Part shown: piece by piece, positions 8,067 through 18,099 of the stretch
How positions within the stretch are numbered: position 1 is the stretch's first letter
Layout: every line of letters starts with the position of its first letter
Assembly: GCA_022559985.1 (NCBI GenBank)
Contig: JAFJTR010000182.1
Span: forward strand, 1-18,306
Source: Parastagonospora avenae f. sp. tritici 18332-5
Taxonomy: Eukaryota; Ascomycota; Dothideomycetes; Pleosporales; Phaeosphaeriaceae
DNA length: 18,306 nt
Direction of reading: 5' to 3'
Made by a program: the position numbers and the translations under genes
The notes under the pieces: model-generated
What the model was told of the DNA's origin: nothing
Databases searched by the model: none
The model's input: only the letters and a program-made list of their open reading frames with translations

Positions 8067-11000
8067 ATGCAAACGTCTGTTGTTAGAGCGATGCCTAAGG
8101 TAAACAACCGTCCTGAAAATGTTAGGGAACATCTTACAAGACATGGTCTTTTCATGAATGAGCTAGAGCCGGTTATTATCTGCCGTTCCTGCCAATTCTC
8201 TCTTGGCGATTCTCTAAGCGCTGTGGCAAACCACCTCACCGAGAAGCATAACATACCTAAAGCGACTACAAAAGAGCTGAGGCGGCTGTTGCGCCCCTAC
8301 ACATTCTTGGGACCGGAAGCCTTGCGCCTCCGCCCAGATGGATCTACTCCGCACCCGCATCTCCGAGTACAGCCTGGCATTGCCTGCAGGCACTGCTCCT
8401 TGAAAACCACCAGCCATGAAGTACTGAGTCGCCACTTGTCTAAAAACCATAGAGTAAAGCGAAAATCACTAATATAGCTCGACGACTACGTGGTTAGCGG
8501 TTTATAGTTGCAAAGCTAGGGATAGCACAGTGCTGCCGGATACTGGATTGTGAAGCCGGAGTCCTCGATCGCGCAGGCTCTTAATGACAGCTTGCTTCAA
8601 GACTCTATGCCGCGACTCTGTCGATTAGAGGCGTTACATCAGAAAGAGCGGGACAGTCTATTGGCTCGACATAAGGCATCTGCTACTAACAGTAGTAACA
8701 CTAATATAGCCCTTAATACGAATTAGATGCGGCGCACAGGATGGGCTAAAACCTTCGCCGATTCAGATTGATTATTTCTTACGAAATTAGCACAGATGCC
8801 TCAGGTTGCGGAACATGGCCTGTTACTGGGCACCTCCAACAGTATCGACATCTACAGCTGCAGGGCGGACGAGCAAAGGCTAGTGCTTATAATCGCGGCT
8901 CTGGGTCGTGTATTCGACCAGTGTGCAGACACTGTTCGACATACGGACGTATCGATGCGATGTTGGCTACGCAGTCAGGTCGTCGATCGGCCATACAAGG
9001 CTCCATTTAAGCTAGTTGGGCGTGAGAGCACTTCTCACGGCTATCAAAGGCTAATGAAAAGATGCGTTTGCTTTTGCTTCTGTCTGTGGAGGATAAGTGA
9101 GGAAGCAAGGCAACAACTAGCGAAGAGGGACCTAACAGAAAGCGAATGTCAAGCCCTCGCCCAAGTGTGGGATGATGATGTGTGGTCTTTGTGCCCTGCA
9201 GAGGAAGCGCATAAGCTGGACGACCATAGTATGATAGCGAAATTTCCCTTAACAATGCAGGAAATTGCGGAAGCTTTTAGGGAGGATGATGCAGACAGCG
9301 ATAAGGCTTCCACGATTTCTGATAGTAGCGAATGCTCAGTCAGAGTCTAACTCGAACAAGATCTAAGTAATTTCGAGGCTAACACATCAGATTGCGAGCT
9401 CAAGGAATCGTCTGGTGACCTAAGGTCTATGGCAAAGCGTCTCGATAGCTCTCAGCATGACGCGCCCATCAGCAGCCCAGGGGAAAATGGAGCCGTGACA
9501 ACGACAGAAAGAGAGAGGGTATTGGGGCTCGAAGCAGCGCTAGAAGACCTGATGCTGCGCTTTGGGTACTTCCTTGTGACTGAAGAATACGAAGATGGCG
9601 ATTCTGCCTCTACTCTTCTTATATACTTCAGTAGCATCCTTAGATTTTCGATTAATAGTTTAACTTTTGAAAGACCTTCGAATTATACATTAAAGTTGTC
9701 AGCGTTAATCTACTGCAGCTGACTGCTTATCATCGAGTCTACCCTGCCTCGCTTTGCGCACCAGTATATAGGATAGCCAGCGCGGCCCCGGTACAATCAG
9801 TCAGAACAGCTTAACCGAGTGCGCAGAGCTAAGATGTGCCTTAGATCACAAGCGCTAATGGACGAGTTTTTAAGCCTACGTAACTACAGACGAGCGATTA
9901 GTTAGTCTGATAGGCCAGCCTTTCGGGTGACCTAGAGCCAGGATGCTGACATAGTGTCTTGGGCCGGAGTAGACTTGTCTATAGATTAGTTCTGAAAGAT
10001 TAGCCACGATACTGTTAATTGCGCTACAGCTGTCTGCAGACAAATGATGTACGAGTGGTGTCCTAAGTCTGATCTCACACGCATCCGCGACAGGCTGTCT
10101 AACACTACTCTCGGCTACTCGTTCGTAGCTGATCCTGCTAACGGTCTAAGAGAAGCGTATCTTAAGCTTTCTAGAAGAGCATGCCTAGCGACTGCGAACG
10201 GTTTAATGACGGATAATGATTAGGATTCAGTCGCAGTCTGCCGCTACCTTGATCAGTACGATCATTTGACACACCTCTTAGTCCTATTAGTCTACCTTGT
10301 TGGCGGGCAAGCCCTAAGAGGAACTGAACTCTTTGCTTTGGAGCATTGCAATAGAACTTCGACGTCTTGCGGAGTCTGCGTCCACGCTAGCAAGATGGCA
10401 CTGATCAGTTGACATCACAAGGCTCGCCGCACAACTAATAGCGAGTTTTAAGTAGTTAGATTTCTTCCTAAAGAGCTGAGCAAGATCCTGTATCACTATC
10501 TAGTGTTTATTCAGCCCTTCGCTTGCATGCTGTTCTAAATCTACTACAACACAGACGCTGAAAGCACGCTTTTATTTTTATCTCTAATCAAACTAAAGAA
10601 GCCTATAAAAACATCTGTTTTGTTAAAAATACTTTGTGAGCAGACTATTAGCACGCTTAGGTTCCCTATAGGTGTGCAGGTGTATCAACAGCTCTTAATT
10701 GCAATTACAGAAAAGCACGTTAAACAGATTGCAAATCCCTTTAATTAACATGACGACAAGAGTAAAGAAGCGGACATTAACGTGTCATTTGCGTAGCAAA
10801 GCAGGCATCGCCCCCTGCAGAGAGGGACAACGTACGGACTAGACGGAGCTTTTCCTAATAGTCTCCAGCCTGCACTCTTGCGCATTTACGAATAGGCGTT
10901 AAACGAATAGCATAAATTCTTGCAACTGCGACGTACTGATATTAGTACATCTTCTAACACAGGAGAGAGAAAAAAGCAAGGGGTTCAATCATCTGTAGAC

Positions 11001-12614
11001 TGTGGACCTTCGAAAAGGCGCCGGATTGCTAGCCCTCCGAAGCACGTAGAACACCTACCCTTGCAGGACCACCATACATCGCTTCAACACGGCAAGCACA
11101 AGACCAGAACCGGCCCTTGGGCAAGTGCAACCGAAGCTGCCTTCTATAGAACTGCCCTAAGAAACTTTTAGTCCGGGTCCGTGCCTATCTTTAGCTGTCT
11201 AAGTCCTCTTAAGCGTGATAGTGTGCTTAAGGAGAGGAAGCTAATCTCTGCTCACGTAAAGAGCCAAGAAGCTGAAGCGAACAAATACTTCGACACCCCT
11301 TACCGCTTACATAGCATTAGGGAAGCGTTTGTGCGGTGGGCAAACGTTAGCTGCTAGCTATGTTACGCAAGCACTAGGGAGCCGGAACTGGACCACGATC
11401 TAGAACATTGCAGACGACGAGATGCCTCTGACAAGGCTCGCAAGATCTTTAATTAGCTCTAAGATCTAAAGCTTCTACAGCTCGTGCCTGGTATTAGAGC
11501 TTGTAGTCTATGTTTAATGACTAATTCTCCCTGCAGGGATGTCATGGCCGGAATAAGATCGGATGAAGCAGATTGTGATGACGTGAAACAGTACTGGGCA
11601 AACCTTCTAAAGGGATCGCCCTTTAGCGATAGCAAATGCCAAAACAAGCCTGTGGTGAAGAGGACAATTGCAGCACTTTGTGCTTACGACGATTAAATTC
11701 TCGGAAAGTACTTATCAGAACGACTGCGCGATGAAAATAATATGGATTTCATGGCGCAAAATTTGGTAGCTTTCTAGTTTAAAAGACGTGTTAGTTTCCG
11801 CAACAGTAGCGTATTAAGACTACTGTTTATGTTTAAACTGCTAATATCAGCTTTTAATTTTAGAAAGTTAGTATCTGTAGCAGCAAAGGAGCCGCGCAAG
11901 ATTAAAGACCTTCTGTGTCTGTATAAGCAGGGTTAGGATGACGATGATGAGCTGCAGGGCTAGCAAAACACATTGAAGTGGTGGGCTGGTAAGTGTAGAT
12001 TCTGCGCAGGTCGCGGACTAAGTGGTTCGAAGATCAATTACACCTTAGGTGAGTGCAGCTGAGGTGGTGCGAAGCAGCGATCTATTCGAATAGGCGAAGC
12101 GATATTCGGAGAGGGGATCGAAGCGAAGGGTGGTTGTAGGAGATGTAGCATTCCTCGAGAATTTTGCGAAAAATAGAGCAAGTCAATTAACAGGCACTAG
12201 CAGCTGCGACCATGGATGCAGTGTTAGTACGGCCGTCTAGCATATAAGACCGTTGTCGGTCTGTTTTAAAGTAGCGACCTAAGATACGCGCTAGACCTTT
12301 TAACCACAATAGAAGAGGAGAGCGAAGAGAAGTACAGCTCACTAGGTGATAAAGAAGTGTTAAGGTGGTTGTGCAAGAGGTTAGTTGTATCAGGAATTAA
12401 GGGTGCTGAGCTGATGCAGCAACTATAGGTATGGACGCAAATGGTGCACAAGGCGTATGTAAAAACTAGCTAGGAGACTAAGAATATCTCATACAAACGC
12501 GATTTTACGTACTTCGCGCAGCAAAGCTGAGACTTTCGTTAATAAGTTCGGGAAGACGTGGTGCTAACAGGACAGTTATTCCACAAGGAATTAACCCTTA
12601 TTTCTGTTTTGTAG
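8067..12614 (+). pseudogene. OrsD-type zinc-finger/tyrosine-recombinase-like protein (element A), many stops
   Basis: One frame stays in register from the ATG at 8067 (or 8091, MPKVNN) to about 12614. It is open to 8473 and then broken repeatedly, mostly by TAG. In order: OrsD zinc finger 1 (CRSCQFSL...HLTEKH, about 8178-8252); zinc finger 2 (CRHCSLKT...HLSKNH, about 8391-8450); a LQS...GYW segment; then a conserved core with GGQALRGTEL (10302-10331), RFLPKELSKILYHYL (about 10462-10502) and H-x8-Y (10806-10835). A basic linker (KRRR, about 11010) and two Cys-rich modules follow (CWLCYAS...CSLC near 11350-11520; CRFCAGRG...CRRCSIPREFC near 11990-12165). No helicase motifs were found. By family, OrsD/DUF3505 proteins are fungal, often linked to RecQ-like helicases. 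The recombinase assignment is my inference. Dead as it stands. Confidence 0.7.
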
Positions 12615-12982
12615 CCCGTGCTTTAGATCAGCAGAGGGCTTATTTCCTAAGGCCCGGAATTAACAAGGTCTAATAACTAACTCGATCCTACTTTAGCCTC
12701 TCTAAGATATATAACTTATTATAACGCTATAAGACTTCATTTTAGAGCTAATTAGCAGCGTCGGAGCATGCGACCCTGGCCTAGCGCCTCGCCTCATCAA
12801 AACTCTCGGCTACAGCCGTCATCAAGTCTCACTGAATAAATCTCAGCTTCTGCATAAACATTATATAGGCTAAAGGCCCGAAAAGTAAGGACCGCGCGTA
12901 GTTTAGTCGCGTATTGTGTTGCAGTCTCTCCTGACTCCTCTAGAGCTACATGGCCAAATCAACTCAGCCCTCTACTCACAAT
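12615..12982. other. 3' flank of element A, no gene seen
   Basis: This stretch is AT-rich and stop-dense in the A frame. I see no coding signal, RNA gene or copy of the left-terminal hairpin. The right end of A must fall somewhere here. Confidence 0.4.
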
Positions 12983-13031
12983 AGGTGAGACGATTAAAGT
13001 GTTTGGGGGTTTAATCAGCTAAGAAACCCTA
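12981..13031. repeat. Left-terminal sequence and hairpin of element B
   Basis: GATTAAA (12992-12998) pairs with TTTAATC (13010-13016) around an 11-nt loop ending in five G. Compared with element A the stem is shifted by one pair: B gains an A on one arm and a T on the other, so pairing is preserved. This covariation suggests that the hairpin itself matters. Confidence 0.65.
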
Positions 13032-13042
13032 AAAATGTAACG

Positions 13043-13079
13043 TTTAATCGGATGCGCAGAGGGAATCCCACCGATTAAA
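13043..13079. repeat. Second inverted pair of the GATTAAA motif
   Basis: TTTAATCGG (13043-13051) and CCGATTAAA (13071-13079) form a perfect 9-bp inverted repeat with a 19-nt spacer. With the hairpin just upstream, four copies of the same motif in alternating orientation lie within 90 bp, as expected of an array of protein-binding sites. Confidence 0.7.
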
Positions 13080-13440
13080 GTGTAAGACAGCCCTACTAGC
13101 GCTGCAACTTCACAGTCTAATGCAGAAAGCTCCGCTGCATTAATTACGCTTATTTTTACCAAAATCTGATAAGTGCGCGTTAAGTTATGTAACAAAATGT
13201 GGCCGGGTTATGGTGTTTATTAGGGTTAGCTGTGCACGCAGCAGGGCTAGGGGTTTTAAACACTATCAGAGAGCAGTCTAATAGGTAAGACAAGGCATAT
13301 AGGCAACACTAAAAACAATAACAACGCAAATCATTACAGAGAAAATTTCCGGAGTAGCACCTATAAGCAAGTAAGGGATTGATAAGGAGGTAAGAGCCCC
13401 TATTTGCATGCCCATATGTTTGTAGTATCCATCATACTAT
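13080..13440. other. 5' leader of element B
   Basis: No coding signal is convincing here; the start codon of the B gene was not found and may be mutated. An isolated TTAGGGTTAG, one and a half telomere-type repeats, lies at 13220-13229. Confidence 0.4.
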
Positions 13441-13442
13441 AG

Positions 13443-16400
13443 ACTAGTTTTATACCATATTCGAGTATTTACTAAAACACTGCATTGCTATTTGCAGGAG
13501 CTATTAGCAGGGCATTATCAGGTCCTAGCTGAAGACCTATTTGAATAGAAAGCACTAGGAGTATGTATGACAAACGCGGCAGAACATCGTTAAGGCAGTC
13601 TACTAAGAGAGGTCGTTGCAGGATTAGGCTGCCACCCATGAGGAAATCGTATATCCCACGGCAGAGTGCGCACTATTACCACATTTACCCGTATATTAGG
13701 ACAGACTTCGTTGCTAGTATTGTAGGTACATTAACTGTAGCATTAACCGGATCTAAGAGCATTGCAAGCAGGAGCACGGGCAGGAGGGTAGATCAAGAGC
13801 AGGACGCCCGTCAGACAAGCAACGCACGTGGACAACTGTATCGTGCTAGAAATTCCACAACACTAACAGACTAGGCTAATTGTTCTAAGTTAGCAGTGAG
13901 GCAGAGGGTCCCAGGGCACAAGCCAACCCTAATGCAGACGTAAGCCAGGCCATTTAGACGTCGTTAACCCAAGCCAGCGCCCGGCTGGAGGAGTTAGAGA
14001 AGAGGAAGAACAACACGATCAAGCTAGATACTGACTAATACGAGTTTGCTGAGTGGCTAAACTAAGCAGGATAGGCACGGCATTTAAAGAGGTTAAAGCG
14101 CGATTAGTTATTGCAGATAGCGAAAAAGCCCACGTACAAAGAGCATGCGTTATTTAAGGTGTGTTGGGCAGTGCGTATAGTGATATGGCGGGCACAGCAG
14201 ACATCTAAGGCGAGTGTAGTTGGGATGCCTGCCATGATGTACATCAACCGGCGAGAGTTTAGCAACTTAACTAACGAGAAGCTATTTAATGCGCAGCAGA
14301 CTAAGAATACTATAATTAAATACAGCAACGCGTGGGTAGAAATCATTGCGTACATTTAGCGGACCTACGAATTGCCCGTAGCCAAGCCGCACGACAATGA
14401 GGAGATAGAGGGCAGGAGGCCGCCATACCGCATCAGTGGCAGGCAGGACAAGTAGTTGCAGAAGATTAAGGAGATTGTATCATGCGACGACGAGGAAGAT
14501 GGTTGGTTAGATAACACAGAGTCTGAGACTAGCAGCGATAATAGAAGGCTAGACGAGCAACAACAAGACGCGTTAGAAGGCTATATGTTGCAGTTTATAT
14601 TATTATTGTTAGACCACGTTTTAGGCGACAACGAGTACACGAGCGCGTTGATTAGCAGCATGGCGGTGTTAGGGATTAGCGCAGAGAGCAGTTGGTTAAG
14701 CCTGTTAGTATACACGCCTAAGCAGTCTGCTGTCATTAGCACATCGCGCATGCTGGTGTTGTACCGGTCAACGCAGTTGCGGCAAGATCGGATCAACGAG
14801 CTAGTAGCAGAAGGCTGGGGTTCAGAAGACGCAGCAGACATCGCGCCGCCGCATTTAGAGTTTGTGCAGGATATAGCTAACTGATTTATAACGTTGATTA
14901 AGTACAACAGCAAACTAACGCTAATGGATTCTATATTGCGACTAAGAGCGTTTAAGTTTAAGATCTAGTTCACGACTAACGCAGAGGGTATAATTAATTA
15001 GATAGGCGATACATTATTGTATAGCAACATCTAGTTTAACATGCCCTAATTGCAGTCTATAATCCACAGCATAATAGCTAGCGCGCGACAGCATATTTTA
15101 GCTAACTTAATGTTATTGCAGATTAACAGCAAGGGGTTAGTAGCAAGAGACACAACTGCGTGTCTGACGATCGATTAGGGAAAGTTAGTGGACAATGCAG
15201 CTAAGCAGCAGGTTAGGTAGAGTTTTATAGAAGACCTGCGCAACAAACATGCCACAAGCGTGAAAGAGCCTAAGCAGTGGTTGGCGCAGCGATTACAAAA
15301 CAAGAAGGCGATATAAAACTAGTTTATTGACGTCGAGGCCACACGGGCAGCGTTGGCTAGGGGTGGGGGCGTAGTGTAGGCAGAGACCCGCATACAGGCA
15401 TATGGACAAGCCATGAAGGGAGCCTGCCAGGAATTGGCACCGTTAGTGCACATGACAGGAGGAGGCCCGCCGCGTGGGTCAGAACTAGTAACAGTTACAT
15501 ACAAGAATAGTGCCAATAGCGACAGCTAGGGCACAAATATTAAAGATAGTGCTGTTAGGATCACGATAACATACTATAAAAACATTAGACAGACAGGCAA
15601 AGGTAAGGTGATCTACAGGTATTTACCACGAGAGGTAAGTAAGTTAGTAGTATATTATTTGTGGTTTGCCAGCCCGTTTTGGCATCAGATTAACGGGGCA
15701 GTACATAGGAAGGCGGAAGAAGTGAGCGCATATATTTAGGAGCCTAGACTGGAGAAGAGTTGGCAGAAGCCTAAAAGAAAGAGAGAACGTAACAAAGAGA
15801 GCAGTCAGAGAAATAAGAGGGTTGGGGTGGACAATCAGGGTCGTAGTAACAGCTAAGCAGCGAGCCTAGGAGTGTAGGATGAGAGCGTCGACGAGGAGCT
15901 AGCTGCCGATCTACAGTGTAGTGTAGAGATATAGAATGCTAACTAGGTTAAGTATGCTATGCAAAAGAAGTCATTACAGCATATAGGCGTTAAATTAAAC
16001 ATCATAGGGTGGAGATATAGCACTAAGGCGATTTACCGCCGGTACATCCACAACAGGGCAGCCGTTAAGGCGTTTTTAGACGCTGATGAGGAAGGAGATG
16101 GGTCTGACGGCGAAGACCAACCATTTGACATACAGACCGGCCACAGTAGCCACGTAGCAGGCAGCATATACGGGCGGCCCATCACTGAGCCCATGTTTAG
16201 TGTCAAGGCGAGGAGGATCGGATTGCGTTTAGCCAGCATAGAGTGGCATGCATTTTTGCAGATTCCGTCCGCCATGTCGAAGAAAGCGCGGAAAGGTACG
16301 CAGGCAGCAGCAGCTCGAAAAGAGGCCGTAGAGGAGGAATACCGTCGGTGGAAGATGATGCGGTTCGTAGACGTGGATAGTGAGTTAAAGAAGTTGTTAG

Positions 16401-18099
16401 GGGAAGAGGCCGCGTTCCGCAGCGTACAGAAGCCCGCCATCCAGGCGATCATGCAGCACAAAAGCCCCGTGGTAGCGATCATGGGCACAGGGGCAGGCAA
16501 GAGTGTGTTATTCATGTTGCCGGCGTCCGTGTCCAGCGGGGTCACTATTGTAGTCGTGCTGTTAGTTGCATTGCAATTTAACATAAAGGAGCGGTGCAAC
16601 TAGTTAGGGTTAGTGAGCGCTGAATAGAACAGTCAACGGCCACACGAGTGGGCGCAAGTTATGTTTGTAACGCCGGAGGCAGCCGTTAGCAAGGCATTTA
16701 GGCAGTACATCAACCGACAGCGGGCCATGGGGCGATTAGACCGGATCGTGATCGACGAGTGTCACGTTATATTAGATTCGTTAAATAGGTTCCGCAGCCG
16801 GTTGTTAGCGTTGAAGAATTTAGTACGGGCAGAAACATAGATAGTGTATTTAACAGCCACGTTGCGGCCCTGCGAGGAGCAGCAGTTCATTAAGGCGATG
16901 GGGTTGCTGCCTAAGAGGCAGTGCGAATGGTTTCGTGGACAGACAACACGCAAGAACATCTAGTATTAGGTACACGCATACGATAACGAAGATAAGCAAT
17001 AAGCAGTTGTAGATTTAGTAGAAGGGTTAAAAGAGAAATACCTATTACCTAGCTAGATTATTATGTATTGCAGAACGGTGGCAAGGACAGTAGAGATAGC
17101 AGGAGAGTTAGGGGCCGTTTATTACTATCGTGAAGTAGGGAGCGTAGAAGACAAGAAAGAGATTGTCTGACAGTTAACGAGTAGATAACAGCAGGTGTTT
17201 ACAGCAACGAACGCGTTAGGATTAGGGGTAGATGCACTAACGATCTAGGCAGTTGTCTACATAGGCACGGTCCGAAAGATGCAACATTATGCACAGGAGA
17301 GCGGGCAGGCAGGGCGTGATGGCAAGACAAGCGAGGCGATTATCATGCGAGGATACTAGCAAACACGACAGGGCAGGGTGTACTATGGATTTAGAAAGGA
17401 TGTAGAAAAGGAGATAGTAGATTTTATTGGGGGGCAGGGGTGCATGCGGAAGGTCATAGACGAGGCGATGGATGGGGCAGAGCAGCGATGGGAGTGTGAA
17501 GAGGAGGAAGAGCCATGCCAACGATGCGTGGGTTTAAGGGGGGCCAGGGAGGGGACAGAAGAGGCAGCGGAGGCAGATGGGGTAAGGGTTGAGTTTGAGC
17601 AGCAAGGTATGACACGGCAAAGGTTAGGGTTACAGGAGATGGAGCGGCAGGGCTGGGAAGCATGCGAGGTAGAGGCGTTGGTAGAGTTAATGGAGAGGTG
17701 GTTAGGCGGGTGCTAATGGTGCCGAGCATGTGGGAAAGATGGAAGAGGACATGAGATGGAGAGTTGCGTAGAGGAGGAGGCAGAGCAGGCACGGATTGGG
17801 TATGCGTTGTTTGAGAAGTATTAGGTGATTGTTCCGTATTCATGTTGTTATGAGTGTAGGTTGCTGCAGGCAATATGTAGCAGTTTTGAGGTAGATGTTA
17901 TGGATAGGGGTTATAGGAAGCAGGCAGGGCGGAGGTGTAGATATAGAGGCGTGTTAGGGAAGACATTTGTGGTTGTAACCATGCGAGGAGGGTTAGGTGT
18001 GCAGAGGATGTTAGAGCAGGCGATGCAGGACGATGGGTGGGCAGGGCAGGTAGGGTTGGAAGAGGATAGAGGCATTTACCGAGCGATTGTTGGATAGGG
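13443..18099 (+). pseudogene. OrsD zinc-finger/recombinase-like/RecQ helicase protein (element B), many stops
   Basis: A single register holds for 4.65 kb, broken by about 34 TAG, 12 TAA and 3 TGA. In order: an eroded OrsD finger 1 (CIAIC...H, about 13474-13560); finger 2 (CQYCRYIN-like, with HCKQEH, 13708-13785); an acidic segment (about 14480-14550) and a helical block with DNEYTSALIS (about 14629); the core with GGGPPRGSEL (15458-15487), RYLPREVSKLVVYYLW (about 15619-15666), WR (16010-16015) and H-x8-Y (16142-16171). The RecQ helicase follows: Walker A GTGAGKS (16484-16504), DECH (16754-16765), LTATL (16850-16864), LGLGVD (about 17217-17234) and QESGQAGRDG (17294-17323), where the first motif VI Arg is Gln. 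A Glu-rich linker and a Cys-rich tail (CRAC, CCYEC) end the protein. The stop at 18099 may itself be a mutated codon; later candidates are at about 18147 and 18202. Resembles fungal telomere-linked helicases; inactive. Confidence 0.75.

Larger units (their letters stand above)
7806..12982 (+). mobile_element. Element A: OrsD/recombinase-like repeat element, RIP-degraded
   Basis: The left limit is set by a terminal sequence shared with element B, starting at AATGGGTGAGA (7806), which coincides within a few bases with the point where the pogo transposase is cut. The right limit is taken as the start of element B. Inside is one degenerate gene of about 1,500 codons plus about 370 bp of 3' flank. 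No inverted repeat joins the two ends. I infer a mobile element from the shared terminus, the insertion-like junction, the mutation pattern and the recombinase-like protein core. Confidence 0.5.

Noticed and set aside
13563..13874. 103-codon frame inside element B as an independent gene
   Set aside because: It overlaps the degenerate OrsD finger 2 read in another frame, which shows the expected Cys/His pattern.
13443..18099. Recoding of TAG as a sense codon (alternative genetic code) to explain a long frame with mostly TAG stops
   Set aside because: Stops occur at positions expected to be Trp as well as Gln, TAA and TGA also occur, and nearby genes use normal stops without internal TAG. CpA-directed mutation explains all of this more simply.
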